DNA of 64,000 bases from Flavilitoribacter nigricans DSM 23189 = NBRC 102662 (GCF_002646595.1 NZ_PDUD01000032.1:62001-126000), one strand, 5' to 3'; numbered from the stretch's first letter, positions 26,360 through 35,180 are shown. Program-made: numbers and translations. Notes: generated by a model not told the origin, from the sequence alone.

Positions 26360-27310
26360 ATGAAGAAGAACGTATTATTACTGGAATCGGTCAGCGATCA
26401 CGCCGATCTGCTGCTGAATAAGCATTTGAACGTACTGGTCGCAGAAACGCCGACTTCCGGCATACCTCTGGCCGAAGCGAATCCTGTCCACGCGATCGTA
26501 ACGCGCGGTAAAGGCGATGTGAGTGAGGCTCTGATCGCCGCCTGTCCGAAGCTGGAAGTGATCTCGCGTTGCGGAGTAGGCCTGGATAATGTCAATGTGG
26601 ATGCCGCCACCCGGAAGGGGATCAAAGTGGTGAACGCGCCGGGGATCAACGCCGATACCGTGGCGGAGCACGCCCTGACCCTCATGCTGGCGCTGCAGCG
26701 ACAGTTATTCTCCACCGTCCACGCCGTCAAGGCCAATAACTGGGATATCCGGAAAACCTACGACGGGGACGAGATCCGGGGAAAGACCCTGGGTATACTC
26801 GGACTGGGCAATATCGGTAAAAAGGTAGCCCGGCTGGCCTCGGCTTTCGGGATGTCCGTGGTGTACTGGGATGCCCATAAGCAGGAAGGGGTAGACTATC
26901 ATTTTCTGCCGCTGGAAGAATTGTTATACCAGTCGGATATCATGAGCCTGCACCTGCCTCTGGTGCCGGGCACCCACCAGCTGATCGACGAAAAAGCTTT
27001 CGGCCGGATGCGGCCCAATGCCATTTTGATCAATACTTCCCGCGGCGAGGTGATCGACCAGCAGGCACTGATCAAAGCGCTGGATCGTAAACTGATCGCC
27101 GGTTTCGGAGCGGACGTGCTGGCGGTAGAGCCACCGGCCACCGATGATCCCCTGCTGCAAATGGACAATGTCCTGATCACACCGCATTCCGCCAGCCTCA
27201 CCGCCCGTACCTACAACGAGATGTGTGTGCTCACCGTACAGAACACGATTGACCTGCTGGATGGAAAAGCCATTAACCAAAAGTACATTTTCAACCATAA
27301 AGAATTATGA
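26360..27310 (+). CDS. D-2-hydroxyacid dehydrogenase (SerA/LdhA-like)
   Basis: The 316-residue NAD(H)-dependent oxidoreductase interconverts 2-hydroxy and 2-keto acids. The Rossmann motif GILGLGNIGKKVARL sits at about residues 145-160. The catalytic triad is visible as Arg in NTSRGEVID, Glu in AVEPPATD and His in TPHSASLTA. It lacks the C-terminal ACT domain of biosynthetic 3-phosphoglycerate dehydrogenase, so a catabolic role is more likely. It overlaps the next gene by the ATGA at 27307-27310, so the two are translationally coupled. Confidence 0.88.
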   Translation: MKKNVLLLESVSDHADLLLNKHLNVLVAETPTSGIPLAEANPVHAIVTRGKGDVSEALIAACPKLEVISRCGVGLDNVNVDAATRKGIKVVNAPGINADTVAEHALTLMLALQRQLFSTVHAVKANNWDIRKTYDGDEIRGKTLGILGLGNIGKKVARLASAFGMSVVYWDAHKQEGVDYHFLPLEELLYQSDIMSLHLPLVPGTHQLIDEKAFGRMRPNAILINTSRGEVIDQQALIKALDRKLIAGFGADVLAVEPPATDDPLLQMDNVLITPHSASLTARTYNEMCVLTVQNTIDLLDGKAINQKYIFNHKEL

Positions 27311-28455
27311 GACCAAACCAACTTCAAACCTGGATTGCCCTGGCCGTATTATTAATACTGGCGGCCTGCGGCAGTTCCAGTGATGTCGATCAGGGAGAAG
27401 AAGTCGTAAGCCAGGATGACGGTCCTGTACTGTGGATCAATTACGCCGCCGAGAAACCGGTAGATCCACCGAAAAAGATCGTGCTGGTCAGCGGTGATGA
27501 GGAATACCGCTCGGAAGAAGCGCTGCCCCAACTGGCGAAGATCCTTTCGACGGAACACGGCTTCGACTGCACCGTACTGTTCGCGCAGGATACCGCCGAA
27601 CCGGGAGTCGTCGATCCGAACTTTACCGGGAATATCCCCGGACTGGAAGCTTTGGATGGTGCCGACCTGATGGTGCTATTCACCCGCTTCCGCAACCTGC
27701 CGGCGGATCAGATGATGCATTTCGAAGAATATCTGAAGGCGGGAAAACCGGTGATCGGTATTCGTACCTCCACCCATGCCTTTAATTATAAGGATACGAC
27801 CCACCAGTATTACCACTGGGGGAATTATTACAAAGAAGAAGGTTCGCCCTGGAACGGTGGTTTCGGCCGGCTCGTTCTGGGAGAACGCTGGCATACGCAC
27901 CACGGACACCACAAGCACCAGAGTACCCGCGGCCTCATCGCCGACGGCGCTGCCGGTCATCCGATCACCAGCGGACTGGAAAGCGGCGACATCTGGGGCC
28001 CTACCGATGTGTACGGTGTGCGTTTGCCCCTGCCGGGAGACGCCCAGCCGATCATCATGGGACAGGTAGTGGACCGGGACGGCGAGTTCAATGATCAGGA
28101 TGCTTTCTACGGGCTGCGTTCAACGGATATGAAAATCGCGAACAACAATCCGGCCGCCAAGGAACCCTATAATCCCAACGATCCGATGATGCCGATCGCC
28201 TGGACCAAATCCTATCAGTTGCCGGGCGGACAGCAGGGCATGGCCTTTACTTCCACGATCGGCTCTTCTACGGATCTGACCAACGAAGGTGTCCGCAGAC
28301 TACTGGTAAACGCCAGTTACTATCTGATGGGACTGGAAGTACCCGCATCGGCCAAAGTGGATCTCGTAGGGGATTACGAACCTTCCGCCTACAACTTCCA
28401 CAAGGATGAGTACTGGGATGCCAAAAAGATGAAGATCGAAGATCTGGTGGAATAA
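27307..28455 (+). CDS. ThuA-domain lipoprotein
   Basis: The 382-residue protein has a lipoprotein signal with LILAACGS, so it is envelope-anchored. The body is a ThuA (trehalose-utilisation, glutamine-amidotransferase-like) domain: KIVLVSGDEEYRSEEALPQLAKILS near residue 57, ADLMVLFTRFRNLP, and GKPVIGIRTSTHAFNY; the FGxxFxG-like GGFGRLVLG and HHGHHKH segments are also typical. ThuA-like proteins are common next to haem-binding PVC-type lipoproteins like the first gene of this cluster, but their reaction is not established. The stop codon TAA is also the target duplication of an inserted element directly after it. Confidence 0.88.
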   Translation: MRPNQLQTWIALAVLLILAACGSSSDVDQGEEVVSQDDGPVLWINYAAEKPVDPPKKIVLVSGDEEYRSEEALPQLAKILSTEHGFDCTVLFAQDTAEPGVVDPNFTGNIPGLEALDGADLMVLFTRFRNLPADQMMHFEEYLKAGKPVIGIRTSTHAFNYKDTTHQYYHWGNYYKEEGSPWNGGFGRLVLGERWHTHHGHHKHQSTRGLIADGAAGHPITSGLESGDIWGPTDVYGVRLPLPGDAQPIIMGQVVDRDGEFNDQDAFYGLRSTDMKIANNNPAAKEPYNPNDPMMPIAWTKSYQLPGGQQGMAFTSTIGSSTDLTNEGVRRLLVNASYYLMGLEVPASAKVDLVGDYEPSAYNFHKDEYWDAKKMKIEDLVE

Positions 28456-28551
28456 GAGCCTATCCAGCAACCATCCTTTGGTCTTAAAATAACCAGATTT
28501 GGGTTCTCACTAAGTCATTTTCGACATCAAAAACGGCTTATGGATAGGCTC
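28456..28551. mobile_element. 96-bp miniature inverted-repeat element with TAA target duplication
   Basis: Perfect 11-base terminal inverted repeats GAGCCTATCCA (28456-28466) and TGGATAGGCTC (28541-28551) are flanked by TAA on both sides (28453-28455 and 28552-28554). The left TAA is the stop codon of the ThuA gene. The short length and lack of ORF mean it is non-autonomous. Three-base TNA targets are known for some IS5-family transposons, which is my inference for its origin. Confidence 0.8.
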
Positions 28552-28725
28552 TAAGTATCGGGGCCCGGAGATCATTCCGAATTTTCTGGCATATTCGGAA
28601 GAATCAAAAGGTTTATATCAGGAGCCTTAATACCAAATAATTGCGGGTTACGGGTAAGCGAGTTGGCCAAACCGCTCGCAACAAAAGCCAAAGCATTGAC
28701 TGGTAGCAATCATTCGCTGGTAGAG

Positions 28726-29093
28726 CTCGACTTTAGCATTTTGACATTGGGTTCAATCAATAATGAAGAAAAAGGTACATTCTTGGCAATCTATGGCCAG
28801 GGCTACGCCCTTCGCTGCAAAATAAAATATTTCCGCAGCTACGCCGCTGAGGATTATAAGAGCATCGCCCTGAAATATTTATAGGGCTGTGGTTCGAATC
28901 AGATCGGTGAAGGGCGTAGCCCTGGAGATATCCGACTTTTTCGGATGCTACTCCCCAGGTTCGAAGGCGCACCTGGGCTCCAATGTATTTTCATACATCC
29001 GCTATAAACCCGGATGTGCATAAATTAAATAATGACTTTACTGAGCATTTGATAGCTCTCATTTATAGAACTGCTTAAAATGCTAAAGTCGAG
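28726..29093. mobile_element. 368-bp terminal-inverted-repeat element, copy 1
   Basis: CTCGACTTTAGCATTTT at 28726-28742 is repeated as its exact reverse complement at 29077-29093. Inside are AGGGCTACGCCCTT near 28800 and its inverted partner GAAGGGCGTAGCCCTG near 28909, plus a CAGCTACGCCGCTG hairpin at 28836. A related copy with the inner part reversed lies at 51539-51839. No plausible gene is inside; a 73-codon frame spans it only by chance. Confidence 0.75.
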
Positions 29094-29123
29094 TAGAGAT
29101 CATGTGAAAATCGGGATAATTCC

Positions 29124-29320
29124 TGCCAATCCAGGGCGAAAAGTCCCGGAGGGACGTGATAGAGGTAGCCCGTTCGATAGTTCGATAGGTTCAGCGTGCT
29201 GTAGGTACGCCATGTGAAACCATATTACATATCTACGGCACGCTAATCCGGGAAAGGATCATTTCACTCCCTATATTTTAGGCCTAAAGGTACCTTCGCT
29301 CAAAATTTACTCCTGATTCG
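29124..29320 (+). repeat. Dispersed repeat, copy left of the histidine kinase
   Basis: A segment of about 197 bases shares a core with 30753-30935 on the same strand: GGTAGCCCG, then GGTTCAGCGTGC and GTAGGTAC, then CGGCACGCTAA and CCGGGAAA. Its outer ends are imperfect inverted repeats (GCCAATCCAGGG against CTCCTGATTCGT). The left part carries AGTCCCGGAGGGACG, a small palindrome. Confidence 0.65.
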
Positions 29321-29447
29321 TATAATTCCGGTTTTCTCATTCCCCATTTTCCCGCAAATAATCTGTCCGGCCGACACAATCAAAAGCCTTAAAATTCTGT
29401 TATATTAGTGTTTTGGCCGACATTTACCGGCCTGCACTAATTAGTCT

Positions 29448-30713
29448 ATGAATATTTACGGTCAAAAGTCGGGCTGGCGTATCTACTTAGCGATCTTCGG
29501 GTTGATCATTGTAGCTGTGTCGCTATATTTTTCCAATCACCTGGCGAAAGAACTACGCGTATCCGAGCGGCAGCAGGCGGAAAACGTAGCCAGTGCTTAT
29601 CTGGCCATTTCCGATGTGGACGATGAGGAAGCCCAGTATGTCGACTTCACTTTCTTTTCCAATGTACTCAATACGAATAAGACCATTCCGTTGATCATCA
29701 CCGATGAACGGGACAATATATTCTGGACGAAAAACTTCGGAGAGGCGATCGATATGGAGACCTATATGCACAGTACTGAAGGTACCGAGCTCCGGGAATC
29801 CACCGAAAAGTACCTGCGGGAAGAGATGCAGAAACTGCGCGAATCCGGTTTCACGCCCATTAATGCCTCCGGCAACTACATCTGGTACAAAGAATCGAAA
29901 GTACTTACCCAACTTGAATATTTCCCACTGGTCCAGTTTTTACTGATCGCTGCCTTCGTTTTCTTCGGCTATCTGGGCATCAATGCCGCCCGCCGGAGTG
30001 AGCAAAACCGCGTCTGGGTTGGTATGGCCAAAGAGACGGCCCACCAGTTGGGGACGCCCATATCCGCGATCATCGCCTGGATGGAGCACCTAAAAATAAT
30101 CCGGGAGAACGACCGGGAAGTGCTGGGCGTCGTGGATGAGCTGGGGAAAGATATCCGCCGCCTCGAACTGGTGGCCGAGCGTTTCTCCAAGATCGGTTCC
30201 GAGCCGAAACTGGAGCCGATCAATGTATTCAAAGAACTGGACGGTTGCCGCTCCTATATGGAAGTTCGCGCGCCGCGTAAGGTCAGTTTCCATTTCCCGG
30301 ATGCCAATGCGGAGGCTTTATTCGTTGATATTAACCCGCCGCTGTTCGACTGGGTCGTGGAGAACCTGCTCCGGAACGCCCTGGATGCAATGGAAGGCAA
30401 AGGTAAGATCGGCGCCGAGATCTATCAGGAAGGCGATCAGGTGTGTATCGATCTTTGGGATACGGGTAAGGGTATTCCTTCCAATAAATTTAAAACGGTA
30501 TTCCAGCCGGGATTCACCACCAAGAAACGGGGCTGGGGGCTCGGATTGTCACTGGCCAAACGGATCATTGAAGAATACCACCGCGGTAAGATCTTCGTGA
30601 AAAAATCCGCTCCGGGTGAAGGTACGACCTTTACGATCCGCCTGCCCAAAAGCAAAAATATTCCCACCAGTAAGCAAAATGTACAGGGGCCGCGCGCCGC
30701 TATCGTATCTTAA
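29448..30713 (+). CDS. Membrane sensor histidine kinase
   Basis: The 421-residue kinase has a first membrane helix at about 10-28, an extracytoplasmic sensor region to about 160 (DDEEAQYVDFTFF... NYIWYKES), a second helix at about 163-182, then the kinase. The H-box is GMAKETAHQLGTPISAI, a form common in Bacteroidota orphan kinases; N-box ENLLRNALDAMEG and G-boxes DTGKGIP and KRGWGLGLSLAKRII follow. There is no HAMP and no receiver domain, and no response regulator gene is adjacent, so its partner lies elsewhere. The gene stands alone in a repeat-rich island, with related repeats on both sides. I start at the ATG 29448. Confidence 0.9.
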   Translation: MNIYGQKSGWRIYLAIFGLIIVAVSLYFSNHLAKELRVSERQQAENVASAYLAISDVDDEEAQYVDFTFFSNVLNTNKTIPLIITDERDNIFWTKNFGEAIDMETYMHSTEGTELRESTEKYLREEMQKLRESGFTPINASGNYIWYKESKVLTQLEYFPLVQFLLIAAFVFFGYLGINAARRSEQNRVWVGMAKETAHQLGTPISAIIAWMEHLKIIRENDREVLGVVDELGKDIRRLELVAERFSKIGSEPKLEPINVFKELDGCRSYMEVRAPRKVSFHFPDANAEALFVDINPPLFDWVVENLLRNALDAMEGKGKIGAEIYQEGDQVCIDLWDTGKGIPSNKFKTVFQPGFTTKKRGWGLGLSLAKRIIEEYHRGKIFVKKSAPGEGTTFTIRLPKSKNIPTSKQNVQGPRAAIVS

Positions 30714-30752
30714 ATAAGCCATTACAAGCTCAAGCTCCTTAAAAACATGACT

Positions 30753-30935
30753 CATGCGAATCAGGAGTTTATAGGTAGCCCGTCCAATAATTTGGGAGGT
30801 TCAGCGTGCCGTAGGTACACAATATGGTTTTACATGGCGTACCTCCGGCACGCTAAGCCGGGAAATGGTCATTTTGCTACCTACATTTTGTGCCTAAAAG
30901 CACATTGATTCCAAGTTTAACCCCTGATTGGCATG
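30753..30935 (+). repeat. Dispersed repeat, copy right of the histidine kinase
   Basis: This 183-base segment is the direct-orientation partner of 29124-29320. It has clearer terminal inverted repeats: CATGCGAATCAGGAGTT (30753-30769) against AACCCCTGATTGGCATG (30919-30935), with three mismatches. The core GTAGGTAC...GGTACC-like and CGGCACGCTAA blocks match the left copy. Confidence 0.7.
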
Positions 30936-31192
30936 AATCAACCCGAATTTTTAAAAGGCAGTGTATGATCTCAGAGAGGTAGGGTTGTACAATATGCCAC
31001 ACTAATCATGCGGTATTTTTTAAATTTCTCCGTACTTTTTTATGCCAAAAAAGAGTACCCAAAAGGCCGGGCAAAATTATCTTTCCCACGAAGCAAGCAC
31101 CCCCACCCACCATTTTGCCAGCTTCCCAACCCGCACCACGACATCTGATTGCACTAAGTTGAACGAAAAGTATTTATAAAAAATGCACGCAA

Positions 31193-31330
31193 TTTCTACC
31201 CCTCAGATTGTACTACCTCAGAGAGGTCGAATATTCGTAGAATTTAGCCTGGATAAGCGTTTTCCGACCTCAGGGAGGTCGCACATTTACCACATCGCTC
31301 CCTGTTGTGCGCCCTCCCCTGAGGTAGAAA
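31193..31330. repeat. Inverted-repeat block with ACCTC-nnn-GAGGT palindromes
   Basis: TTTCTACCCCTCAG (31193-31206) pairs with CTGAGGTAGAAA (31319-31330). Between them CCTCAGAGAGGTCG (near 31216) and GACCTCAGGGAGGTC (near 31266) are small palindromes; a related CTCAGAGAGGTAG lies near 30973. A further pair TGGATAAGC / GCTTATCCA reaches to about 31375. Confidence 0.55.
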
Positions 31331-31447
31331 CCCGCATTTCGACTATTTTTCTCCTAAAAAAACAGGCTTATCCAACCGTATCGGTCCGATAAACCTGTGA
31401 CTTTCATTCCAAATTCGATATCCAAAAATTTCGTACGGCTTCGGTGC

Positions 31448-31569
31448 TCAGGGCTAAAACCCCGGTAAGCAGGCAGGTTGAGAGCCGCAGGGATCTTTAG
31501 CAAAGATCCGGATGTTGCGGCTCCGAACGACCTGATGCCTTTGCAGTGAGATAACGGGGTTTAGCCTCT
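31448..31569. repeat. Long nested hairpin of about 120 bases
   Basis: Four nested stems fold the segment onto itself: TCAGGGCTAAAACCCCG with CGGGGTTTAGCCTCTGA on the outside, AGGCAGGT with ACCTGATGCCT, GAGCCGCA with TGCGGCTC, and GGATCTTT with AAGATCC at the tip. It may be a REP-like repeat or a structured RNA; no promoter box is seen. Confidence 0.65.
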
Positions 31570-31590
31570 GATCCCTCGCATCATTCCTGA

Positions 31591-31751
31591 GAGACTGTTT
31601 GAAAACCTCTCACTGGGTTACAAAACGCGGCTTTTGCCGCCACTTTGCACCTATTTTTAACTCCGTAGCTGGGCTATGCAGTGAAAAATAGCTTTCAATT
31701 GACGCCAAAATCCGGGTTTTTCTCCGGCAGCAGAAGTTTGCAAACAGTCTC
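31591..31751. mobile_element. 161-bp miniature inverted-repeat element at a SusC stop codon
   Basis: Terminal repeats GAGACTGTTTG (31591-31601) and CAAACAGTCTC (31741-31751) are exact complements, with weaker pairing extending inward. The right flank TTA (31752-31754) is the stop codon of the minus-strand SusC gene; the left flank is TGA, so the TNA target is not an identical duplication. A shortened relative with the interior CTCTCACTGG and TCTCCGGCAGCAGA lies at 51842-51902. Confidence 0.7.
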
Positions 31752-34751
31752 TTAGAATACTACATTTGCACCCAATGTCCACCCCATGGTTTGGGGATAA
31801 TTAAAGAAGGAGATCTCTCCCGGAATGACGTAGGTATTTTCCACCGAACCGACGCCCACTTCCGGATCTCCGGTATAGTGCGGAGCAAAAGTGAGCAGAT
31901 TTGTACCCTGCACGAACAGGCGGATCTGCTGGAAATGGAGATTCTCCACCAGCCGGGCCGGAAGGGAATATCCGAGATTGACGTTGCGCAGCCGGATATA
32001 ATCCGCCTTTTGCAGGAACCGATCGGATACATCCACATTGTTGTTGATGCTCGGCCGGGGCAATACGTTAACGTCTCCCGGTGCTTTCCAGTAATCGAGC
32101 GCCCGGACGTCGTGCTGACTCCTGCCGCGTGCACCGTCACTGAGTACGGCGTTTTCGTTGAAATTATAGGTATAGTGCCCCGCTGCATAGTAGAAATTGA
32201 CGGTCAGATCAAACCCTTTCACATTGATATTGGTACCGAAAGAACCGAAGTACTTCGGCTGGGGAGCCTTCCCGTCCAGCGCTACAGCGTCATCCGCGCT
32301 GTACACGTTGGTCACGTTACCCTCCGCGTCCAGATAGAGCGCATCTCCGTTGATGGGATCCACTCCGGCGTAGCGGTTCAGGTAAAAATTATTCACGGGC
32401 AGCCCTTCCCGGAGCAGGGTAATGCCACTATTCACATCGATGATGTCTTCCCCACCGTTCTTGAGGTTGATGATCTCATTTTTATTCGTGGTGAAGTTGG
32501 CGAACAGGGCAACATTGAAATCCTGCGAGCGGATCACTTCACCCACTACTTCCACCTCCAGACCGGAATTCAGCATTTCACCGATATTGGCCAGGCGGCT
32601 GGTCCAGCCGGTAGTGCGGGATAGCGGTTCCGGGAACAGCAGATCGGAGGTCCGGCGATTGTAGTAATCAATGCTACCGGAAAGCCGGTTGTTGAAAACC
32701 CCAAAATCGATACCCACGCTGTAGTTGAAATTCTCCTCCCATTTGAGGGTTTGGTTCGAGAGTTGATTCGGACGCGAAGCCGTCAGGTCATTATAGCTGA
32801 TGAAGTCATAATTCCCCTGCCAGTAGAGATTGTTGATCCCGGGTTCGTTACCGGAAGTACCGGCGGAAAGCCGCAGTTTCAACTGGTCGAAACCGGCATC
32901 GGCGAAGAAATCCTCGCTCGCGACATTCCAGGCCACACTACCGGCATAGAACACCCCAAACTTATTTTGCGAACCAAAGCGGGAACTACCGTCCCGGCGC
33001 AGGCTGAAGGAAGCCAGATAGCGGCTGGCAAAATTATAGCGGACTTCTCCAAACTGCGACCACAGTGCCCATTGGTTGCGGGCCGTATTACCGCCGGTGA
33101 TCTCCGCCGCATTATCCTGGGTGCTAAAATTAGCCGATGGGAAACCTTTGCCGTTGATCTGGTAGGATTGCAGATCGCGCTCGTAGTATTCCGTACCGAT
33201 CAGCGCATTGAACTGGTGCTGGCCGCCCAGCGTGAAATCGTAGGACAGGGTATTGAACCAGTTGTAGAGGAAGCGGTCCGAACCGTTGTCGGTCTTGATG
33301 CCCGGAGCGTTCGGGTCGCCGATGTAGCCGTCCAGAATGGAGCCCGGTTTGATATAGGCTTCCCGCCGGTATATCTGGTAGTTGCCGCCCACCTGGGATT
33401 TGAAGGTCAGTTTGGGCAGGATGCTCGCCTGCACGTACACACTGCCGATGGCATTGGCCTGCTTTTTATTCTCGGGATTGTTCAGGAGCGCTTCCGTGAT
33501 GCTGAATCCCTGCTGGGTGCGGTTGTAGACCGGATTCCCGTTTTCGTCCAGCACGGTGTTCCCGTTTTCATCCAGTACGAATTCCGGCTCGTAGGGGTTG
33601 TACGTATAGATGGCTACAAAGGGATTTTGTACGTTGTAGACATCCCGTAGCTCGTTGTCGTCGGTCCGGCTAAGTGAGAAGGTATTACCCACTTTCAGCC
33701 AGTCGGTCACATCAAAATCCATATTGAAACGCCCGGTCAGTCGTTCGAAGCTCGAACCCACGGTAATGCCCCGCTCACTGTAGGTGCCGAGCGAGAAGTG
33801 GTAGTTCGCGCGATCACTACCGCCGGAAATAGACAGATCGTGGGTACGCACCAGGCCCTTCCGGGTCAGCACATCTTCCCAGTCCGTTTCCAGAAAACCC
33901 AGATCATCGCGAATGGCCTGGGCTTCTTCCTCCGTCCGGATCCCCAGCGCTAATTCGTAATCGAGCTTCTGATTGCCGTTCATCAGCGTCATTCCATCGT
34001 CGGTCTGTTGTTTTTCCCCGTACTGGAAATTGTATGTGATCTGTGGTTTGCGATCCCGCCGTCCTTTTTTGGTGGAGATCAGGATCACGCCGTTGGAAGC
34101 CCGGGAACCGTAGATGGCCGTTGATGCAGCATCCTTCAGCACAGTTACTTTACTCACGTCGTTCGGGTTCAGAGCGTTGTAATCCGCCTGGGTGACCTGG
34201 ACCCCGTCGATGATGAACAGGGGTTCGTTGGAGGCATTTACCGATCCGACTCCCCGGATGCGAATAAATGCGGCTCCCCCGGGGCGTCCGTTCTGACCGA
34301 CGACCTGCAAACCGGTGGAAGTACCCTGCAGCAAATTATCGATCCCGCCGATCGGCTGAGCCGTCAGTTGATCTCCTTCCACCACCGATACGGAGGAGGT
34401 GAGGTCGGAACGCTTGACGGAATTGTAACCAACTACCAGCACCTCGGATAGTTGCGCGATATCGGCGCTGAGGTTGATATCGACCACACTGGAGGCACCG
34501 ATCTCCACTTCCTGTGGAGCGTAGCCGGTGTAGGAAAATTCCAGGATCTCCCGGCCGGCCGGGACGATAATGTTGTATTGACCATTCAGGTCGGATACGG
34601 TACCTACAGTGGTGCCCTGCACGAGCACGGTGGCTCCGATGAGCGCTTCACCGGTTTCCTGATCGTAAATGGTTCCGGAAATATTGCGTTGGGCAAGCGC
34701 GGTACCCATAGCGGTACCCACTAGCAGAAAGACCAGCAAAAGTCTTTTCAT
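31752..34751 (-). CDS. SusC/RagA-family TonB-linked outer membrane protein (second copy)
   Basis: The 999-residue outer-membrane transporter has a signal peptide (ending TALAQ), a carboxypeptidase-D-like beta module (about 22-105), a plug (VVGYNSVKRSDLTSSVSVV, then the SusC signature RPGGAAFIRIRGVGSVNASN), and a large beta-barrel ending in ANVVF with the terminal aromatic residue. SusC works with a SusD lid to bring glycans or peptides into the periplasm using TonB energy. It is close to the other SusC at 38084-41077 throughout, but no SusD follows it. It probably has its own promoter at 35152-35180. A small internal duplication (DENG, residues near 395-405) distinguishes it. Its stop abuts an inverted-repeat element. 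Confidence 0.95.
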   Translation of the reverse strand: MKRLLLVFLLVGTAMGTALAQRNISGTIYDQETGEALIGATVLVQGTTVGTVSDLNGQYNIIVPAGREILEFSYTGYAPQEVEIGASSVVDINLSADIAQLSEVLVVGYNSVKRSDLTSSVSVVEGDQLTAQPIGGIDNLLQGTSTGLQVVGQNGRPGGAAFIRIRGVGSVNASNEPLFIIDGVQVTQADYNALNPNDVSKVTVLKDAASTAIYGSRASNGVILISTKKGRRDRKPQITYNFQYGEKQQTDDGMTLMNGNQKLDYELALGIRTEEEAQAIRDDLGFLETDWEDVLTRKGLVRTHDLSISGGSDRANYHFSLGTYSERGITVGSSFERLTGRFNMDFDVTDWLKVGNTFSLSRTDDNELRDVYNVQNPFVAIYTYNPYEPEFVLDENGNTVLDENGNPVYNRTQQGFSITEALLNNPENKKQANAIGSVYVQASILPKLTFKSQVGGNYQIYRREAYIKPGSILDGYIGDPNAPGIKTDNGSDRFLYNWFNTLSYDFTLGGQHQFNALIGTEYYERDLQSYQINGKGFPSANFSTQDNAAEITGGNTARNQWALWSQFGEVRYNFASRYLASFSLRRDGSSRFGSQNKFGVFYAGSVAWNVASEDFFADAGFDQLKLRLSAGTSGNEPGINNLYWQGNYDFISYNDLTASRPNQLSNQTLKWEENFNYSVGIDFGVFNNRLSGSIDYYNRRTSDLLFPEPLSRTTGWTSRLANIGEMLNSGLEVEVVGEVIRSQDFNVALFANFTTNKNEIINLKNGGEDIIDVNSGITLLREGLPVNNFYLNRYAGVDPINGDALYLDAEGNVTNVYSADDAVALDGKAPQPKYFGSFGTNINVKGFDLTVNFYYAAGHYTYNFNENAVLSDGARGRSQHDVRALDYWKAPGDVNVLPRPSINNNVDVSDRFLQKADYIRLRNVNLGYSLPARLVENLHFQQIRLFVQGTNLLTFAPHYTGDPEVGVGSVENTYVIPGEISFFNYPQTMGWTLGANVVF

Positions 34752-35151
34752 AATGATAACAGTTTAGGTGATAGAAATGGTAAAGGGTAGCGGGTATTGG
34801 GTAGTGAGATACCCGGTGCGACCGGAAGACAAAGGATGCTGTCTCCGATGCAGGTGATCTCCATACTCAATACGCAAAACCCGATACGGGAAATTCAACA
34901 GTCTTGCGAATTGCTTTGCCGCTAGTGAGAGGTGATTGTTGTTGCTGCCGGTATCATCGGTGAAGCACCGGACCGGCTATTTTGTCGAACTAATGAATGG
35001 AGCTTTTTTGAGAATTTTCTGGTATAATCCTATCGTTCAGAAATACGATACTGCTGCTTTTTTGGGCTTCACCTACACAGAACCTATACAGTTGAGTAGG
35101 GAAGCGATAGGTGTTATTTTATAAAATAAATATTTGTAAAAAATTGATAAT

Positions 35152-35180
35152 CAAAATTATAAAAAATTAAAAAGATTCAA
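35152..35180 (-). promoter_or_regulatory. Promoter of second SusC gene
   Basis: On the minus strand TTG (35180-35178) is followed after 18 bases by TAATTTTG (35159-35152), an exact match to TAnnTTTG. The spacing is one short of the usual 19-21. It lies 72 bases downstream of the TGTCAG palindrome. Confidence 0.55.

Noticed and set aside
28663-28884. 73-codon plus-strand reading frame
   Set aside because: It runs across the end and interior of the terminal-inverted-repeat element, lacks a ribosome binding site and has no protein-like pattern.
30950-31440. Possible CRISPR array from repeated AGGTC motifs
   Set aside because: The repeats are short palindromes with irregular spacing and no cas gene; there is no constant repeat-spacer pattern.
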